64,000 nucleotides of DNA from the NCBI RefSeq assembly GCF_000224005.2, contig NZ_CP007031.1, positions 731,501 through 795,500 of the forward strand, read 5' to 3'. The notes under the pieces are model-generated. The model was given only the letters and a program-made list of their open reading frames with translations. It was not told the DNA's origin and did no database searches. A program made the translations under genes and the position numbers. Positions within the stretch are counted from its first letter, which is position 1; every line of letters begins with the position of its first letter. The DNA comes from Marichromatium purpuratum 984. Lineage in GTDB: Bacteria; Pseudomonadota; Gammaproteobacteria; Chromatiales; Chromatiaceae. Positions 1 through 13,223 of the stretch are shown here, in pieces.

Positions 1-3429
<3,429 letters not shown>

Positions 3430-3555
3430 GGTCGTCGCCGGTCGTCTGTCCCCGGTGGCAGTGACCGGCGCTCCGGGTGGGTTGCGGAATCTGCGAGTGG
3501 ATGGCGATTCTGTTAATATGCCCGACAATCTTTAGCTATCTCGTAGGATATTCGC

Positions 3556-3930
3556 ATGGCCGTCTTGGAACTCGACACCAACAACTTCGAACAGACCATC
3601 AAGGACAACGATTTCGTCGTGGTCGATTTCTGGGCGCCCTGGTGCGGTCCCTGCCGCTCCTTCGCCCCGACCTTCGAGAAGGTCTCGGAGGATCACGACG
3701 ACATCGTCTTCGCCAAGATCAATACCGAGGCGCAGCAGGAGCTGGCGGCACACTTCCAGATCCGCTCGATCCCGACGCTGATGATCTTCCGCGAGCAGGT
3801 CATCATCTTCTCCCAGCCCGGCGCGCTGCCCGAGCGCTCCTTCCGCGAGCTGCTCACCAAGGCCGCCGCGCTCGACATGGAAGAGGTCAAGCGCCAGGTC
3901 GCCGAGCAGCAGACCGCGCAGAACGGCTGA
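3556..3930 (+). CDS. Thioredoxin-family protein
   Basis: A 124-residue cytosolic thioredoxin fold with active site WCGPC (Cys30, Cys33) and the cis-proline loop SIPTL (Pro73). It differs from canonical TrxA by the sequence FSQPGALP where the substrate-contact glycine strand normally lies. It also has a charged C-terminal tail (DMEEVKRQVAEQQ) that probably forms a helix. No signal peptide is present. It most likely acts as a disulfide reductase fed by thioredoxin reductase, but it could be a specialised thioredoxin with a single client. The start ATG 3556 fits the family; SD matching upstream is weak. A good rho-independent terminator follows at 3962-3994. Confidence 0.9.
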   Translation: MAVLELDTNNFEQTIKDNDFVVVDFWAPWCGPCRSFAPTFEKVSEDHDDIVFAKINTEAQQELAAHFQIRSIPTLMIFREQVIIFSQPGALPERSFRELLTKAAALDMEEVKRQVAEQQTAQNG

Positions 3931-3961
3931 ACGCCCGCGGCCTAACCAGTCGACGTCTCGG

Positions 3962-3994
3962 CGCCGGGCCTCGTGCCCGGCGTCGGCGTTTTTA
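3962..3994 (+). terminator. Rho-independent terminator after the thioredoxin-like gene
   Basis: Stem CGCCGGGC / GCCCGGCG (3962-3969 with 3975-3982, 5-nt loop), followed closely by a T-run at about 3989-3993. The next gene starts about 10 bp downstream, so the terminator separates the two transcripts. Confidence 0.75.
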
Positions 3995-4003
3995 CCGGAT
4001 GCG

Positions 4004-4513
4004 ATGATGCAAGTCTCCAGCTATCCCTGGGCCGACGCCTTGCCACTGGTCGCGCGCCCGAGCGTGGGCGCGCTGCTGGCGCTGTGCGAGGAGAACTTCG
4101 CCCGGTTGGCGCGGCTGGCACCGGACCTGAGCCAGCTCGAGGGCCGGCGGCTGTCGCCTCATGCCTCCGGGGTCGACTTGGTACTCGAGGTCGAGTCGCA
4201 GACCCGTTACATGACCCTGCTGCGCCTGACCTATCTGTTCCCGACGGGAGAGGGCGGGGTGCGCAGCGATCCGGACGCGCGTCTGCGCGCCTATCACGAC
4301 GCCCGTCAACTCGAGGTGCTCGAACTCGAGCAGTCGCTGTGGTCGATGCGCAACGGTTATGCGCCGCCGACGCTCGCGCACAAGTGGCGTGCCAACCTCT
4401 TCCTCGCCAAGTGGCTGAACTACTGTCTGGGCCAGGGACACTGCTTCCTCGCCGCCCGGCCGGCCGTCTCCGGGGCGACATCCCCTGGGCGTCGGCTGCC
4501 GATCTGCCCCTGA
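4004..4513 (+). CDS. DUF1249 family protein (YqiB-like)
   Basis: A 169-residue protein of the DUF1249 family, whose function is unknown. Recognisable features are the early RPSVGALLALCEENFARL helix, the central DLVLEVESQTRYMTLLRLTY strand pair, the DARLRAYHDARQLEVLE segment and LAHKWRANLFLAKWLNYC. The last 25 residues, rich in Pro, Gly and Arg, go beyond the usual family end. Two adjacent ATG codons (4004, 4007) are possible starts. In other gammaproteobacteria the family often sits beside an ADP-ribose pyrophosphatase gene; that partner is absent here. No membrane segment or signal peptide is present. Confidence 0.8.
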   Translation: MMQVSSYPWADALPLVARPSVGALLALCEENFARLARLAPDLSQLEGRRLSPHASGVDLVLEVESQTRYMTLLRLTYLFPTGEGGVRSDPDARLRAYHDARQLEVLELEQSLWSMRNGYAPPTLAHKWRANLFLAKWLNYCLGQGHCFLAARPAVSGATSPGRRLPICP

Positions 4514-4588
4514 GCGCACCCGCGCATCCCTCCGCTCTCCCCGTCCGTCGTCATCGACCGCAATGCACGTATTGAAATAGGCCTTTGC

Positions 4589-4605
4589 TTGACTAATTTA
4601 GTAGG
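4589..4605 (+). promoter_or_regulatory. Candidate IscR type-1 (Fe-S) operator upstream of iscR
   Basis: The sequence TTGACTAATTTAGTAGG agrees with the core YYGACTRWWWYAGTCRR of the type-1 site bound by [2Fe-2S]-IscR at all but one position. TTGACT (4589-4594) could also serve as a -35 element. The site is 66-82 bp upstream of the iscR start, consistent with autorepression. Confidence 0.65.
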
Positions 4606-4670
4606 AGGGTCGGGTGATCGGGTCCTACTCGGTCTCCTTGTCAATCAATACCTTATACGGGCATTCGACG

Positions 4671-5114
4671 ATGAGACTCTCTACCAAGGGCAGATATGCG
4701 GTGACCGCCATGCTCGATCTGGCGCTCCACGCGGGCAAGGGGCCGGTCACCCTGGCCGATATCTCGGCAAACCAAGGCATTTCGTTGTCCTATCTCGAGC
4801 AGCTGTTCGCGGCGTTGCGCGCCAAGCAGCTGGTGCGTGGCGTGCGCGGGCCGGGTGGTGGCTACTACCTCGGCAAGTCGGCCGAGGAGATCTCGATCGC
4901 CAACATCATCTGTGCCGTCGACGAGTGGGTCGAGTTCACCCGTTGCGGTGGGCGTGAGAACTGTCGCGACGGTCAGCGCTGTCTCACCCATCACCTCTGG
5001 GATCAGCTCAGCGACCAGATCTTCCAGTTCCTCAGCGACATCTCGCTACAGGATCTGGTCGAACGTGGTCAGGACGAGGTGCTGGCCGCCGAGGGCAAGC
5101 GCCGGGCGGCCTGA
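4671..5114 (+). CDS. iscR: Fe-S cluster regulator IscR
   Basis: A 147-residue Rrf2-family transcription factor. The N-terminal [18 protein letters not shown] and winged-helix region (about 1-80) are typical. The cluster ligands Cys92, Cys98 and Cys104, with His107, occupy the positions known from E. coli IscR, so [2Fe-2S] binding is very likely. The start ATG 4671 is chosen by this match; an in-frame upstream extension to 4614 would run through the promoter. Unusually, iscS, iscU and iscA do not follow: the next gene is prmB, 170 bp away. A type-1 operator at 4589-4605 suggests autoregulation, and target isc or suf genes would have to lie elsewhere. Confidence 0.93.
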   Translation: MRLSTKGRYAVTAMLDLALHAGKGPVTLADISANQGISLSYLEQLFAALRAKQLVRGVRGPGGGYYLGKSAEEISIANIICAVDEWVEFTRCGGRENCRDGQRCLTHHLWDQLSDQIFQFLSDISLQDLVERGQDEVLAAEGKRRAA

Positions 5115-5285
5115 TGCCCTCGGCCGTTCGGGCGCCCGTCCCCGGTCGGGCGCGGCGACGCCCCGGCATCGGTGGACGACCGACTGAACAGCGGGAGCCA
5201 AGGATGGTATCCTTCGCGGCTTGTTTCCTGGCGTGGCGGACGAGTCCGGGCGCCAGTCCATGTACCGGACCATGCTTGAGCCGCG

Positions 5286-6209
5286 ATGTCAGCACAACCC
5301 GACGGATTGATCACCATCCAGGACTTCGTGCGCTGGGGCGCGAGTCGTTTCAAGGCCGCTGGCCTGTTCTTCGGTCACGGCACCGATAACGCCCTCGACG
5401 AGGCCGCCGAACTGGTGCTCGGCGCGCTCGACCTGGATCACTCCCTGCCCGCCGCCTTCCATTCCTGCCACCTCACCCTTGCCGAGCGCGAGCGCGTTGC
5501 CGCACTGATCGAGCGCCGCGTCCGCGAGCGGGTGCCGGTGGCCTATCTCACCGGTCGCGCCTGGTTCTCCGGGTTCGAGTTCACCGTCGACAGCAAGGTG
5601 CTGGTGCCGCGCTCGCCGATCGCCGAGCTGCTCGAGGTCGGCTTCGACCCCTGGGTCGACCCGGCGCGGGTCGAGCGGGTGCTCGATCTCTGCACCGGCA
5701 GTGGCTGTATCGGCATCGCCGCCGCGCTGCACCTGCCCGATGCCGAGGTCGATCTGGTCGACCTCTCGCCGGCGGCACTGGCCGTTGCGCGCACGAACAT
5801 CGAGCGCTACGGACTCGATGAGCGAGTGCGGGCGATCGAGTCCGATCTCTTCGCCGCGCTCGGCACTACCCGCTACGACGTCATCGTCTCCAACCCCCCC
5901 TATGTGCCGCGTGCCGAGTACGACACCCTACCCGAGGAGTTCCTGCGTGAACCCGAACTCGGGCTGGTCGCCGCCGATGAGGGGCTAGCGCTGGCGCTGC
6001 GCATCCTCGAGCGCGCCCCGCACCACCTCGAGCCCGAGGGCGTGCTGGTCCTCGAGGTCGGCAACTCGGCTTTCGCGCTCGAGCAGCGCCTGCCCGGGGT
6101 GCCCTTCACCTGGCTGGAGTTCGAGCGTGGTGGAGAGGGCGTGCTAGTGTTGACGCGCGAGCAACTGGTGGCGCATCGCGCCGAGATCGCAGCGGCGGTC
6201 GAGGCATGA
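5286..6209 (+). CDS. prmB: Ribosomal protein L3 N5-glutamine methyltransferase
   Basis: A 307-residue class-I SAM-dependent methyltransferase that modifies a glutamine side chain of ribosomal protein uL3. The SAM site is LDLCTGSGCIG (133-143) and the glutamine-binding NPPY tetrad lies at 203-206. The helical N-terminal substrate-recognition domain (1-100) ends in PVAYLTGRAWFSG, which is PrmB-like rather than PrmC-like. A second NPPY enzyme, PrmC, is at 51.2-52.1 kb next to prfA, which supports assigning this one to L3. The start ATG 5286 has no strong Shine-Dalgarno. The gene stands alone downstream of iscR. Confidence 0.92.
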   Translation: MSAQPDGLITIQDFVRWGASRFKAAGLFFGHGTDNALDEAAELVLGALDLDHSLPAAFHSCHLTLAERERVAALIERRVRERVPVAYLTGRAWFSGFEFTVDSKVLVPRSPIAELLEVGFDPWVDPARVERVLDLCTGSGCIGIAAALHLPDAEVDLVDLSPAALAVARTNIERYGLDERVRAIESDLFAALGTTRYDVIVSNPPYVPRAEYDTLPEEFLREPELGLVAADEGLALALRILERAPHHLEPEGVLVLEVGNSAFALEQRLPGVPFTWLEFERGGEGVLVLTREQLVAHRAEIAAAVEA

Positions 6210-6437
6210 GACCGACGTCGCTCGTGCGATCCCGGCGCCGGCGCGAGGCCGGGCGCTCGCGGTCGCGCAGTGAGGCGTCGGGCCGATTCCTGGAAGAGAT
6301 TCCATTCCATACCCTGCTCGTGCAGATCGACGCGCCCCAGTGGGCCTCGGTGGGCGGGGATGATGCCTGAACGGGCGTTACGAAGAATGCCGTACCGGGC
6401 CGGATGCATGGCGCCGTGCGGCTGGAGGGTTGATTAG

Positions 6438-7823
6438 GTGGAACAAGGCGTTTCCTTCGATATTGAGCTGATCCGTCGCTACGACCAGAGCGGTCCGCGC
6501 TACACCTCGTATCCGACCGCGGTCGAGTTCGATGCGTCCTTCGATGAGGCGGCCTACCGCGCTACTTGCGCGCGCAGCAACGAGAGTGGCCGCCCGCTGT
6601 CGATCTATTTCCACATCCCGTTCTGCGACACGGTCTGCTTCTACTGCGCCTGCAACAAGGTCGTGACCAAGGACCGCTCGCGGGTCGCGCCCTATCTCGA
6701 CCGTGTCTATCGCGAACTGGAGATGCAGGGGGCGCTGTTCGACGACTCCCGCGTGGTCGAGCAGCTGCACTGGGGCGGTGGTACTCCGACCTTCCTCAAC
6801 GACCAGCAGATGGTCGAGCTGATGGAGACCACGCGTCGTCACTTCAAGCTCGCCGACGACGATGTCGGTGAGTACTCGATCGAGATCGACCCGCGCGAGG
6901 CCGATGCCAACACCATCGCGCTGCTGCGTCGCATCGGCTTCAACCGCATGAGTCTCGGCGTGCAGGACTTCGACGAGCGGGTGCAGAAGGCGGTCAACCG
7001 CGTGCAGAGCGAGGCCGAGACCATGGCGGTGCTCGAGGCGGCGCGCGCCGAGGGCTTCCGCTCGATCAGCCTGGACCTGATCTACGGCCTGCCGTTCCAG
7101 TCGGTCGAGACCTTCATGAACACCCTCGAGCGGGTGATCGCGGTCAATCCGCAGCGTCTGTCGATCTTCAACTACGCGCACCTGCCCACCCGCTTCAAGC
7201 CGCAGCGGCGCATCCGCGACGAGGATCTGCCGACCGCGGAGGTCAAGCTCGACATCCTCCAGGCAACCATCCAGCGCCTCACCGACGCCGGTTACGTCTA
7301 TATCGGCATGGACCACTTCGCCCGTCCCGACGACGAGCTGGCCATCGCCCAGCAGGCCGGCACCCTGTACCGCAACTTCCAGGGCTACTCGACCCACGCC
7401 GACTGCGACCTGATCGGCATCGGTGTGACCTCGATCGGCAAGGTCGACAACACCTACGGCCAGAATCAGCGCGAACTCGACGAGTACTATGCCGCCATCG
7501 ACGCCGGCCAGCTGCCGGTGTTCCGCGGTATCGAGCTGACCCGTGACGACATCATCCGTCGCGACGTCATCACCCGGCTGATCTGCAACTTCGTGCTCGA
7601 CATCCCCGCCGTCGAGGCCGCCTGGGGGATCGACTTCAAGACCTACTTCGCCGATGCGCTCGACAAGCTGCAGGTGATGGTTGACGACGGTCTGGTCGAA
7701 CTTGACGCCGAGCGGATCCGCATCCTGCCGCGCGGTCGCCTGCTGGTGCGCAACATCTGCATGACCTTCGACGCCTATCTCGCGGCCAAGAGCGGCCCGG
7801 TCGGCTTCTCCAAGGTCATCTGA
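6438..7823 (+). CDS. hemN: Oxygen-independent coproporphyrinogen III oxidase
   Basis: A 461-residue radical-SAM enzyme that decarboxylates coproporphyrinogen III to protoporphyrinogen IX without oxygen, the anaerobic route to haem and bacteriochlorophyll. The cluster motif is C63-x3-C67-x2-C70 with Cys72, inside IPFCDTVCFYCACNK. The HWGGGTPT segment near 114 and GLPFQS near 218 are typical. The C-terminal HemN domain (about 360-450) is intact. Translation starts at GTG 6438, preceded by GGAGGG at 6424-6429. The next gene begins 10 bp after the stop and is probably co-transcribed. I saw no perfect FNR box upstream. Confidence 0.95.
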   Translation: MEQGVSFDIELIRRYDQSGPRYTSYPTAVEFDASFDEAAYRATCARSNESGRPLSIYFHIPFCDTVCFYCACNKVVTKDRSRVAPYLDRVYRELEMQGALFDDSRVVEQLHWGGGTPTFLNDQQMVELMETTRRHFKLADDDVGEYSIEIDPREADANTIALLRRIGFNRMSLGVQDFDERVQKAVNRVQSEAETMAVLEAARAEGFRSISLDLIYGLPFQSVETFMNTLERVIAVNPQRLSIFNYAHLPTRFKPQRRIRDEDLPTAEVKLDILQATIQRLTDAGYVYIGMDHFARPDDELAIAQQAGTLYRNFQGYSTHADCDLIGIGVTSIGKVDNTYGQNQRELDEYYAAIDAGQLPVFRGIELTRDDIIRRDVITRLICNFVLDIPAVEAAWGIDFKTYFADALDKLQVMVDDGLVELDAERIRILPRGRLLVRNICMTFDAYLAAKSGPVGFSKVI

Positions 7824-7833
7824 ACCGCTGGAC

Positions 7834-9366
7834 ATGGAGGAGACGATCGAGCTTGCCGACATCCCTGCCCGGTTCCGGGGGTGTGTGGCCAGTCACGGTG
7901 GAGCGCCGGCCCTGTTCGACGAGGTCGGTGTGCTCGATTACGCCACACTCGATCGCGCCTCCGACGCTATGGCCGGGGCGCTGGCCGTCGCCGGGCTGCA
8001 GCCCGGCGGTCGCGCCGCGCTGCTCTGCGCCAACGGGCGTGAGTTCGTCATTGCCTATCTCGCGATCCTCAAGGCTGGTGCCACCGTGGTGCCGATCAAC
8101 CTGTTGCAGAGCGACCGCGAGATCGCTTACATCCTCGATGACGCCAGGCCGACACTGCTGCTCCATCAGCCGGCCTTTGCCGCGCTCGTCGAGGCGGCCG
8201 GCGCGCGCAGCGCGGCGACGCCGAGACGGATCGAGCTGGATGCCGCTCGCCCCGACTTCGCCGCGCTGATCGCGCATCCGCCGCTGTCGCCGCAGCCGGG
8301 CACCGAGGTTGCCGCAGTGCTCTATACCTCTGGGACCACGGGGCGGCCCAAGGGGGCGATGCTCAGTCATGCCAACTTGATCGCCAACGCCGAGGGGTCC
8401 TGGCAGGGCTTCGAGCTGGTGTCCGGCGACCGCGTGCTGGCGGTGCTGCCGCTGTTCCACGCCTTCGCCGCCACCACCGCGATGCTCACGCCCTTGCTCC
8501 ACGGCGTGGCGATGATCCCGGTGTCGCGCTTCGAGCCGCGCCTGGTCACCCAGGCGATCGCCCGGCATGGCGCCACCGTGTTCCTCGGAGTGCCGAGCAT
8601 GTACGGCGTGCTGCTGCGTCATGCCGAGGCCCTGGTCGAGCAGTGGCACGGGGTGCGGCTGTGCATCAGTGGTGGCGCGGCGCTGCCGGCGGCGCTGATG
8701 CGCGCGTTCGAGACACGCTTCGCCACCCGTTTGGTGGAGGGCGCGGGTGCGACCGAATGCAGCCCGGTGTTCACCGTCAACCGGCCGAGCGGGCCGCGCA
8801 AGCCGGGTTCGATCGGTCCGGCGCTGCCGGGGGTGGAGTTGACGGTGCGCGATCGCGCCGGACAGGTGCTGCCCAGCGGTGAGATCGGCGAGCTGTGCGT
8901 GCGTGGTCCCAATGTGATGCTGGGGTATCTGGGGTTGCCAGAGGCGACCGGCGAGAGTTTTCACGGCGACTGGTTTCGCACCGGCGATCTGGCGCGGATC
9001 GATGATGACGGTTTCGTCTATCTGGTCGATCGCATCAAGGATCTGGTGATCACCAATGGCATGAACGTCTATCCGCGGGTGGTCGAAGAGGCGCTCTACG
9101 CCCATCCTGCGGTTGCCGAAGCGGCTGTAGTCGGCGATCCCGACCCCAAGCATGGCGAGGTCGTGGTGGCACATGTGGCGCTCGCCGATGGCTCCGAGGT
9201 CACGTCGGGCGAGCTGCGAGCCTGGTGTCGCGAGCGGCTCGGCACCCACGAAGTGCCGCGACGACTGGTGCTGCACGAGGCGTTGCCGAAGAACGCCGCG
9301 GGCAAGATCCTCAAGCGCGCGCTGCGGCGTGGCGCCGCTGCCCCGGAGGCGGTGACGGACGGCTGA
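7834..9366 (+). CDS. AMP-forming acyl-CoA ligase family protein
   Basis: A 510-residue member of the acyl-adenylate-forming superfamily. The phosphate-binding loop LYTSGTTGRPKG is at 163-174. The aromatic/acidic motif region reads VEGAGATECSP, GDLARIDDDGF is the ATP-ribose motif, KDLVITNGMNVYP is the hinge, and the terminal catalytic lysine is in KNAAGKILKRAL. These support thioester formation on a carboxylate, most likely a medium- or long-chain fatty acid, though the acid cannot be read from sequence. There is no signal peptide or membrane helix. The gene follows hemN by 10 bp. A terminator hairpin at 9430-9459 separates it from tig. Confidence 0.88.
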   Translation: MEETIELADIPARFRGCVASHGGAPALFDEVGVLDYATLDRASDAMAGALAVAGLQPGGRAALLCANGREFVIAYLAILKAGATVVPINLLQSDREIAYILDDARPTLLLHQPAFAALVEAAGARSAATPRRIELDAARPDFAALIAHPPLSPQPGTEVAAVLYTSGTTGRPKGAMLSHANLIANAEGSWQGFELVSGDRVLAVLPLFHAFAATTAMLTPLLHGVAMIPVSRFEPRLVTQAIARHGATVFLGVPSMYGVLLRHAEALVEQWHGVRLCISGGAALPAALMRAFETRFATRLVEGAGATECSPVFTVNRPSGPRKPGSIGPALPGVELTVRDRAGQVLPSGEIGELCVRGPNVMLGYLGLPEATGESFHGDWFRTGDLARIDDDGFVYLVDRIKDLVITNGMNVYPRVVEEALYAHPAVAEAAVVGDPDPKHGEVVVAHVALADGSEVTSGELRAWCRERLGTHEVPRRLVLHEALPKNAAGKILKRALRRGAAAPEAVTDG

Positions 9367-9384
9367 TCGCGTTCGCGATGACGC

Positions 9385-9414
9385 TTGGTGGGGCGAAAAA
9401 CCACGCGTTATACT
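9385..9414 (+). promoter_or_regulatory. Sigma70-type promoter upstream of tig
   Basis: TTGGTG (9385-9390) and TATACT (9409-9414) with 18-bp spacing. Transcription would begin near 9421, only about 10 nt before the terminator hairpin at 9430-9459 and about 90 nt before the tig start codon. The pair could drive tig if the hairpin is read through. Confidence 0.55.
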
Positions 9415-9429
9415 AAGCAACTTTTGATC

Positions 9430-9459
9430 GTGCGGGCGTTCTGCCCGCACTCGTTTTTT
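9430..9459 (+). terminator. Rho-independent terminator between acyl-CoA ligase and tig
   Basis: Perfect 8-bp stem GTGCGGGC / GCCCGCAC (9430-9437 with 9443-9450, loop GTTCT) followed by TCGTTTTTT. It can end the hemN-ligase transcript. Because a promoter sits directly upstream, it may also act as an attenuator in the tig leader. Confidence 0.8.
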
Positions 9460-9509
9460 CAGCAAGGTGCGGACCCGGTCAGATTCCGGCGCCGACAGGA
9501 GATGAAGCA

Positions 9510-10811
9510 ATGCAAGTTTCGGTGGAATCGGGCGAGGGTCTCGAGCGACGTCTGAAGGTCGAACTGCCCTCCGAGCAGGTCAGCAGTGCGGTCGATCAGC
9601 GTCTGCAGCAGCTCGCGCGCAGCGCCAAGCTGCCCGGTTTTCGCCCCGGCAAGGTGCCGATGAAGCTGGTGCGCAAGCGCTATGGTGCTCAGGTCCTCGA
9701 GGAGGTGTTCGGCGAGCAGGTGCAGTCGAGCTTCTACGAGGCGATCACCCAGGAGTCGCTGCGCCCGGCCGGTCAGCCGCAGGTCGAGCCCGAGATCGAC
9801 GTCGAGGCCGGTCGTTTCGCCTATGTCGCCACCTTCGAGGTGATGCCCGAGGTTGAGCTGGCCACGCTCGAGGGGCGCGCGCTCAAGCGTCCGGTCTGCG
9901 AGCTCGCCGAGAGTGATCTCGATGCGCTGATCGAGCGTCTGCGCGACCAGCACAAGACCTGGACCCCGGTCGAGCGCGCCGCCGCTCAGGGCGATCAGCT
10001 CACCATCTCCTTCGCCGGCACCATGGACGGCGAGGCCTTCGAGGGTGGCTCGGCCGCCGACGTCGAACTCGAACTCGGCTCCGGGCGGATGATCCCCGGC
10101 TTCGAGGACGGCCTGATCGGCGCCACCGCCGGCGAGACCCGGACCCTCGAGGTGACCTTCCCCGAGGAGTATCAGGTCGAGGCGCTGGCCGGCAAGCCGG
10201 CGAGCTTCGAGGTGACCGTCAGCCAGGTCGCCGAGCCGACCCTGCCCAAGGTCGACGGCGAGTTCGTCAAGCGCTTCGGCATCGAGGACGGCGACGTCGA
10301 GCGCTTCAAGAACGACGTGCGCGAGAACATGGCGCGCGAGTTGAAACAGCGTCTCGAGGCCCGCACCAAGGAAGCAGTGATGGACCTGCTGATGGAGGTC
10401 AACCCGGTCGAGGTGCCGCAGGCACTGGTGCGCGACGAGATCGGCTCGATGCAGGAGGAGATGCGTCGTTCGGTAGGCGCGCAGGGTGATGGCGTACAGC
10501 TGCCCGACGCCCTGTTCGAGGAGCCGGCGCGCCGCCGTGTCGCCCTCGGTCTGATCATCGGTGAGCTGGTCAAGCAGCAGGAACTCAAGGCCGATCAGGA
10601 TCGGGTGCAGGCGATGCTCGACGAGATGGCCGCCACCTACGAGAACCCGCAGGCGGTGATCGACTACTACAAGGCCGAGCGTGGCCGCATGGCCGCACTC
10701 GAGGCCGCGGTGCTCGAGTCCCAGGTGGTCGATCTGGTGCTCGATCAGGCGACGGTCGAGGACGAGCAGACCAGCTTCGAGGCGCTGACCAACCCGGGCG
10801 CCGCAGGCTGA
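9510..10811 (+). CDS. tig: Trigger factor
   Basis: A 433-residue ribosome-associated chaperone and peptidyl-prolyl isomerase. The N-terminal ribosome-binding domain carries the signature [17 protein letters not shown] (about 44-60), with the FRPGK loop that contacts uL23. The FKBP-type domain (about 160-245) begins [20 protein letters not shown]. The C-terminal helical substrate cradle runs to the end. The start ATG 9510 has a good SD (AGGAG at about 9497-9501). It heads the conserved tig-clpP-clpX-lon block. Its transcription may pass through the leader hairpin at 9430-9459. Confidence 0.97.
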   Translation: MQVSVESGEGLERRLKVELPSEQVSSAVDQRLQQLARSAKLPGFRPGKVPMKLVRKRYGAQVLEEVFGEQVQSSFYEAITQESLRPAGQPQVEPEIDVEAGRFAYVATFEVMPEVELATLEGRALKRPVCELAESDLDALIERLRDQHKTWTPVERAAAQGDQLTISFAGTMDGEAFEGGSAADVELELGSGRMIPGFEDGLIGATAGETRTLEVTFPEEYQVEALAGKPASFEVTVSQVAEPTLPKVDGEFVKRFGIEDGDVERFKNDVRENMARELKQRLEARTKEAVMDLLMEVNPVEVPQALVRDEIGSMQEEMRRSVGAQGDGVQLPDALFEEPARRRVALGLIIGELVKQQELKADQDRVQAMLDEMAATYENPQAVIDYYKAERGRMAALEAAVLESQVVDLVLDQATVEDEQTSFEALTNPGAAG

Positions 10812-10826
10812 GCCACAGCCAACGCG

Positions 10827-10854
10827 AGGCGTCCGCCGATGGCGGCGGACGCCT
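10827..10854 (+). terminator. Hairpin between tig and clpP
   Basis: Perfect 11-bp stem AGGCGTCCGCC / GGCGGACGCCT with a 6-nt loop, without a T-run. It may be a partial terminator or an mRNA processing and stability element that lets tig and clpP be expressed at different levels. Confidence 0.5.
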
Positions 10855-10891
10855 TCCTGAGTCAATCCGCAGAGAGTTGAAGGCGTATCCC

Positions 10892-11536
10892 ATGAGCAAC
10901 ATCGAGAGCCGCACCGACTGGAGGCCCGAGGCACTGGGGCTGGTGCCGATGGTCATCGAGCAGACCGCCCGCGGCGAGCGCTCGTTCGACATCTATTCGC
11001 GCCTGCTGAAGGAGCGCGTGATCTTCCTGGTCGGCCCGGTCGAGGACCACATGGCCAATCTGGTGGTCGCGCAGCTGTTGTTCCTGGAGTCGGAGAACCC
11101 GGACAAGGACATCCATCTCTATATCAACTCGCCCGGTGGCGCGGTCACCGCGGGCCTGGCCATCTACGACACCATGCGCTTCATCCGCCCCGACGTCAGC
11201 ACCATGTGCATCGGTCAGGCGGCGAGCATGGGCGCGCTGCTGCTCGCCGGCGGTGCCGCGGGCAAGCGCTACTGCCTGCCGCATTCGCGGATGATGATCC
11301 ATCAGCCGCTCGGCGGTTTCCAGGGCCAGGCCACGGACATCGACATCCACGCCCGCGAGATCCTCTACATCCGCGAACGTCTCAATCAGATCCTCGCCGA
11401 GCACACCGGTCAGTCGATCGAGAAGATCGCCGAGGACACCGAGCGCGACCGCTTCATGGGTGGCGAAGAGGCCCAGGCCTACGGGCTGATCGATCGCGTC
11501 ATCAGCGAGCGAGGTGTCGCCTCCGGCAAGGAGTGA
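10892..11536 (+). CDS. clpP: ATP-dependent Clp protease proteolytic subunit
   Basis: A 214-residue serine protease that forms the tetradecameric ClpP chamber and degrades substrates unfolded by ClpX. The catalytic triad is visible: Ser112 in GQAASMGA, His137 in [10 protein letters not shown] and Asp186 in TERDRFMGG. The oligomer-forming handle [14 protein letters not shown] follows. I start at ATG 10892, with GAAGG at 10879-10883 as SD; an in-frame TTG at 10877 would add five residues but lacks an SD. The N-terminal stretch [20 protein letters not shown] includes the short propeptide usual in this family. clpX follows after 191 bp with its own promoter. Confidence 0.96.
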   Translation: MSNIESRTDWRPEALGLVPMVIEQTARGERSFDIYSRLLKERVIFLVGPVEDHMANLVVAQLLFLESENPDKDIHLYINSPGGAVTAGLAIYDTMRFIRPDVSTMCIGQAASMGALLLAGGAAGKRYCLPHSRMMIHQPLGGFQGQATDIDIHAREILYIRERLNQILAEHTGQSIEKIAEDTERDRFMGGEEAQAYGLIDRVISERGVASGKE

Positions 11537-11633
11537 GTGGCGCGACGCGCGACGTCGCAAGCGGTCGGAGTCAGGAGGCTTGTCGGGCGTCGCCGGAGTG
11601 TGACGACCGCCAAGCCTTCGTCTCTTCACTCTC

Positions 11634-11661
11634 TTGCCATATAAGCGCAAACCGTTATGAT
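11634..11661 (+). promoter_or_regulatory. Sigma70-type promoter for clpX
   Basis: TTGCCA (11634-11639) and TATGAT (11656-11661) with 16-bp spacing, about 65 bp upstream of the clpX start. It would allow clpX expression independent of clpP. Confidence 0.5.
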
Positions 11662-11727
11662 TGAATTCGCCTCGATGGGGATTGTCCGGTCCCCATCCCC
11701 AACCGACCCCCCGGAGAGCTATTCCCG

Positions 11728-12993
<1,266 letters not shown>

Positions 12994-13223
12994 TCGATCG
13001 CGCTGTCCCACCCCCAGAAGGCGGACGGACACCCGCCGCTGGACTGTCCGCCCGCCCCCCAATCCAGGCGCGCCGGCGCGTTGAACTGCGCGCTGGCCGC
13101 CCCGATCCTTTCCCCATCATCCAATCGTACCGACGTCGGCGTCCGTGGAACGGTCCCTGGGCTCGGCCCGATCGTACCGACCACGGCCCCGCGGGCCGTC
13201 GCTTTCAATGAGAACGGGTTTCC

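Noticed and set aside
9409-9459. Riboswitch in the tig leader
   Set aside because: The leader is too short and consists of a simple terminator hairpin, with no recognisable aptamer.
13081-13107. sigma32 promoter for lon
   Set aside because: TTGAA-N14-CCCCGATC is only loosely similar to the consensus, so it was mentioned under lon and not listed as a site.
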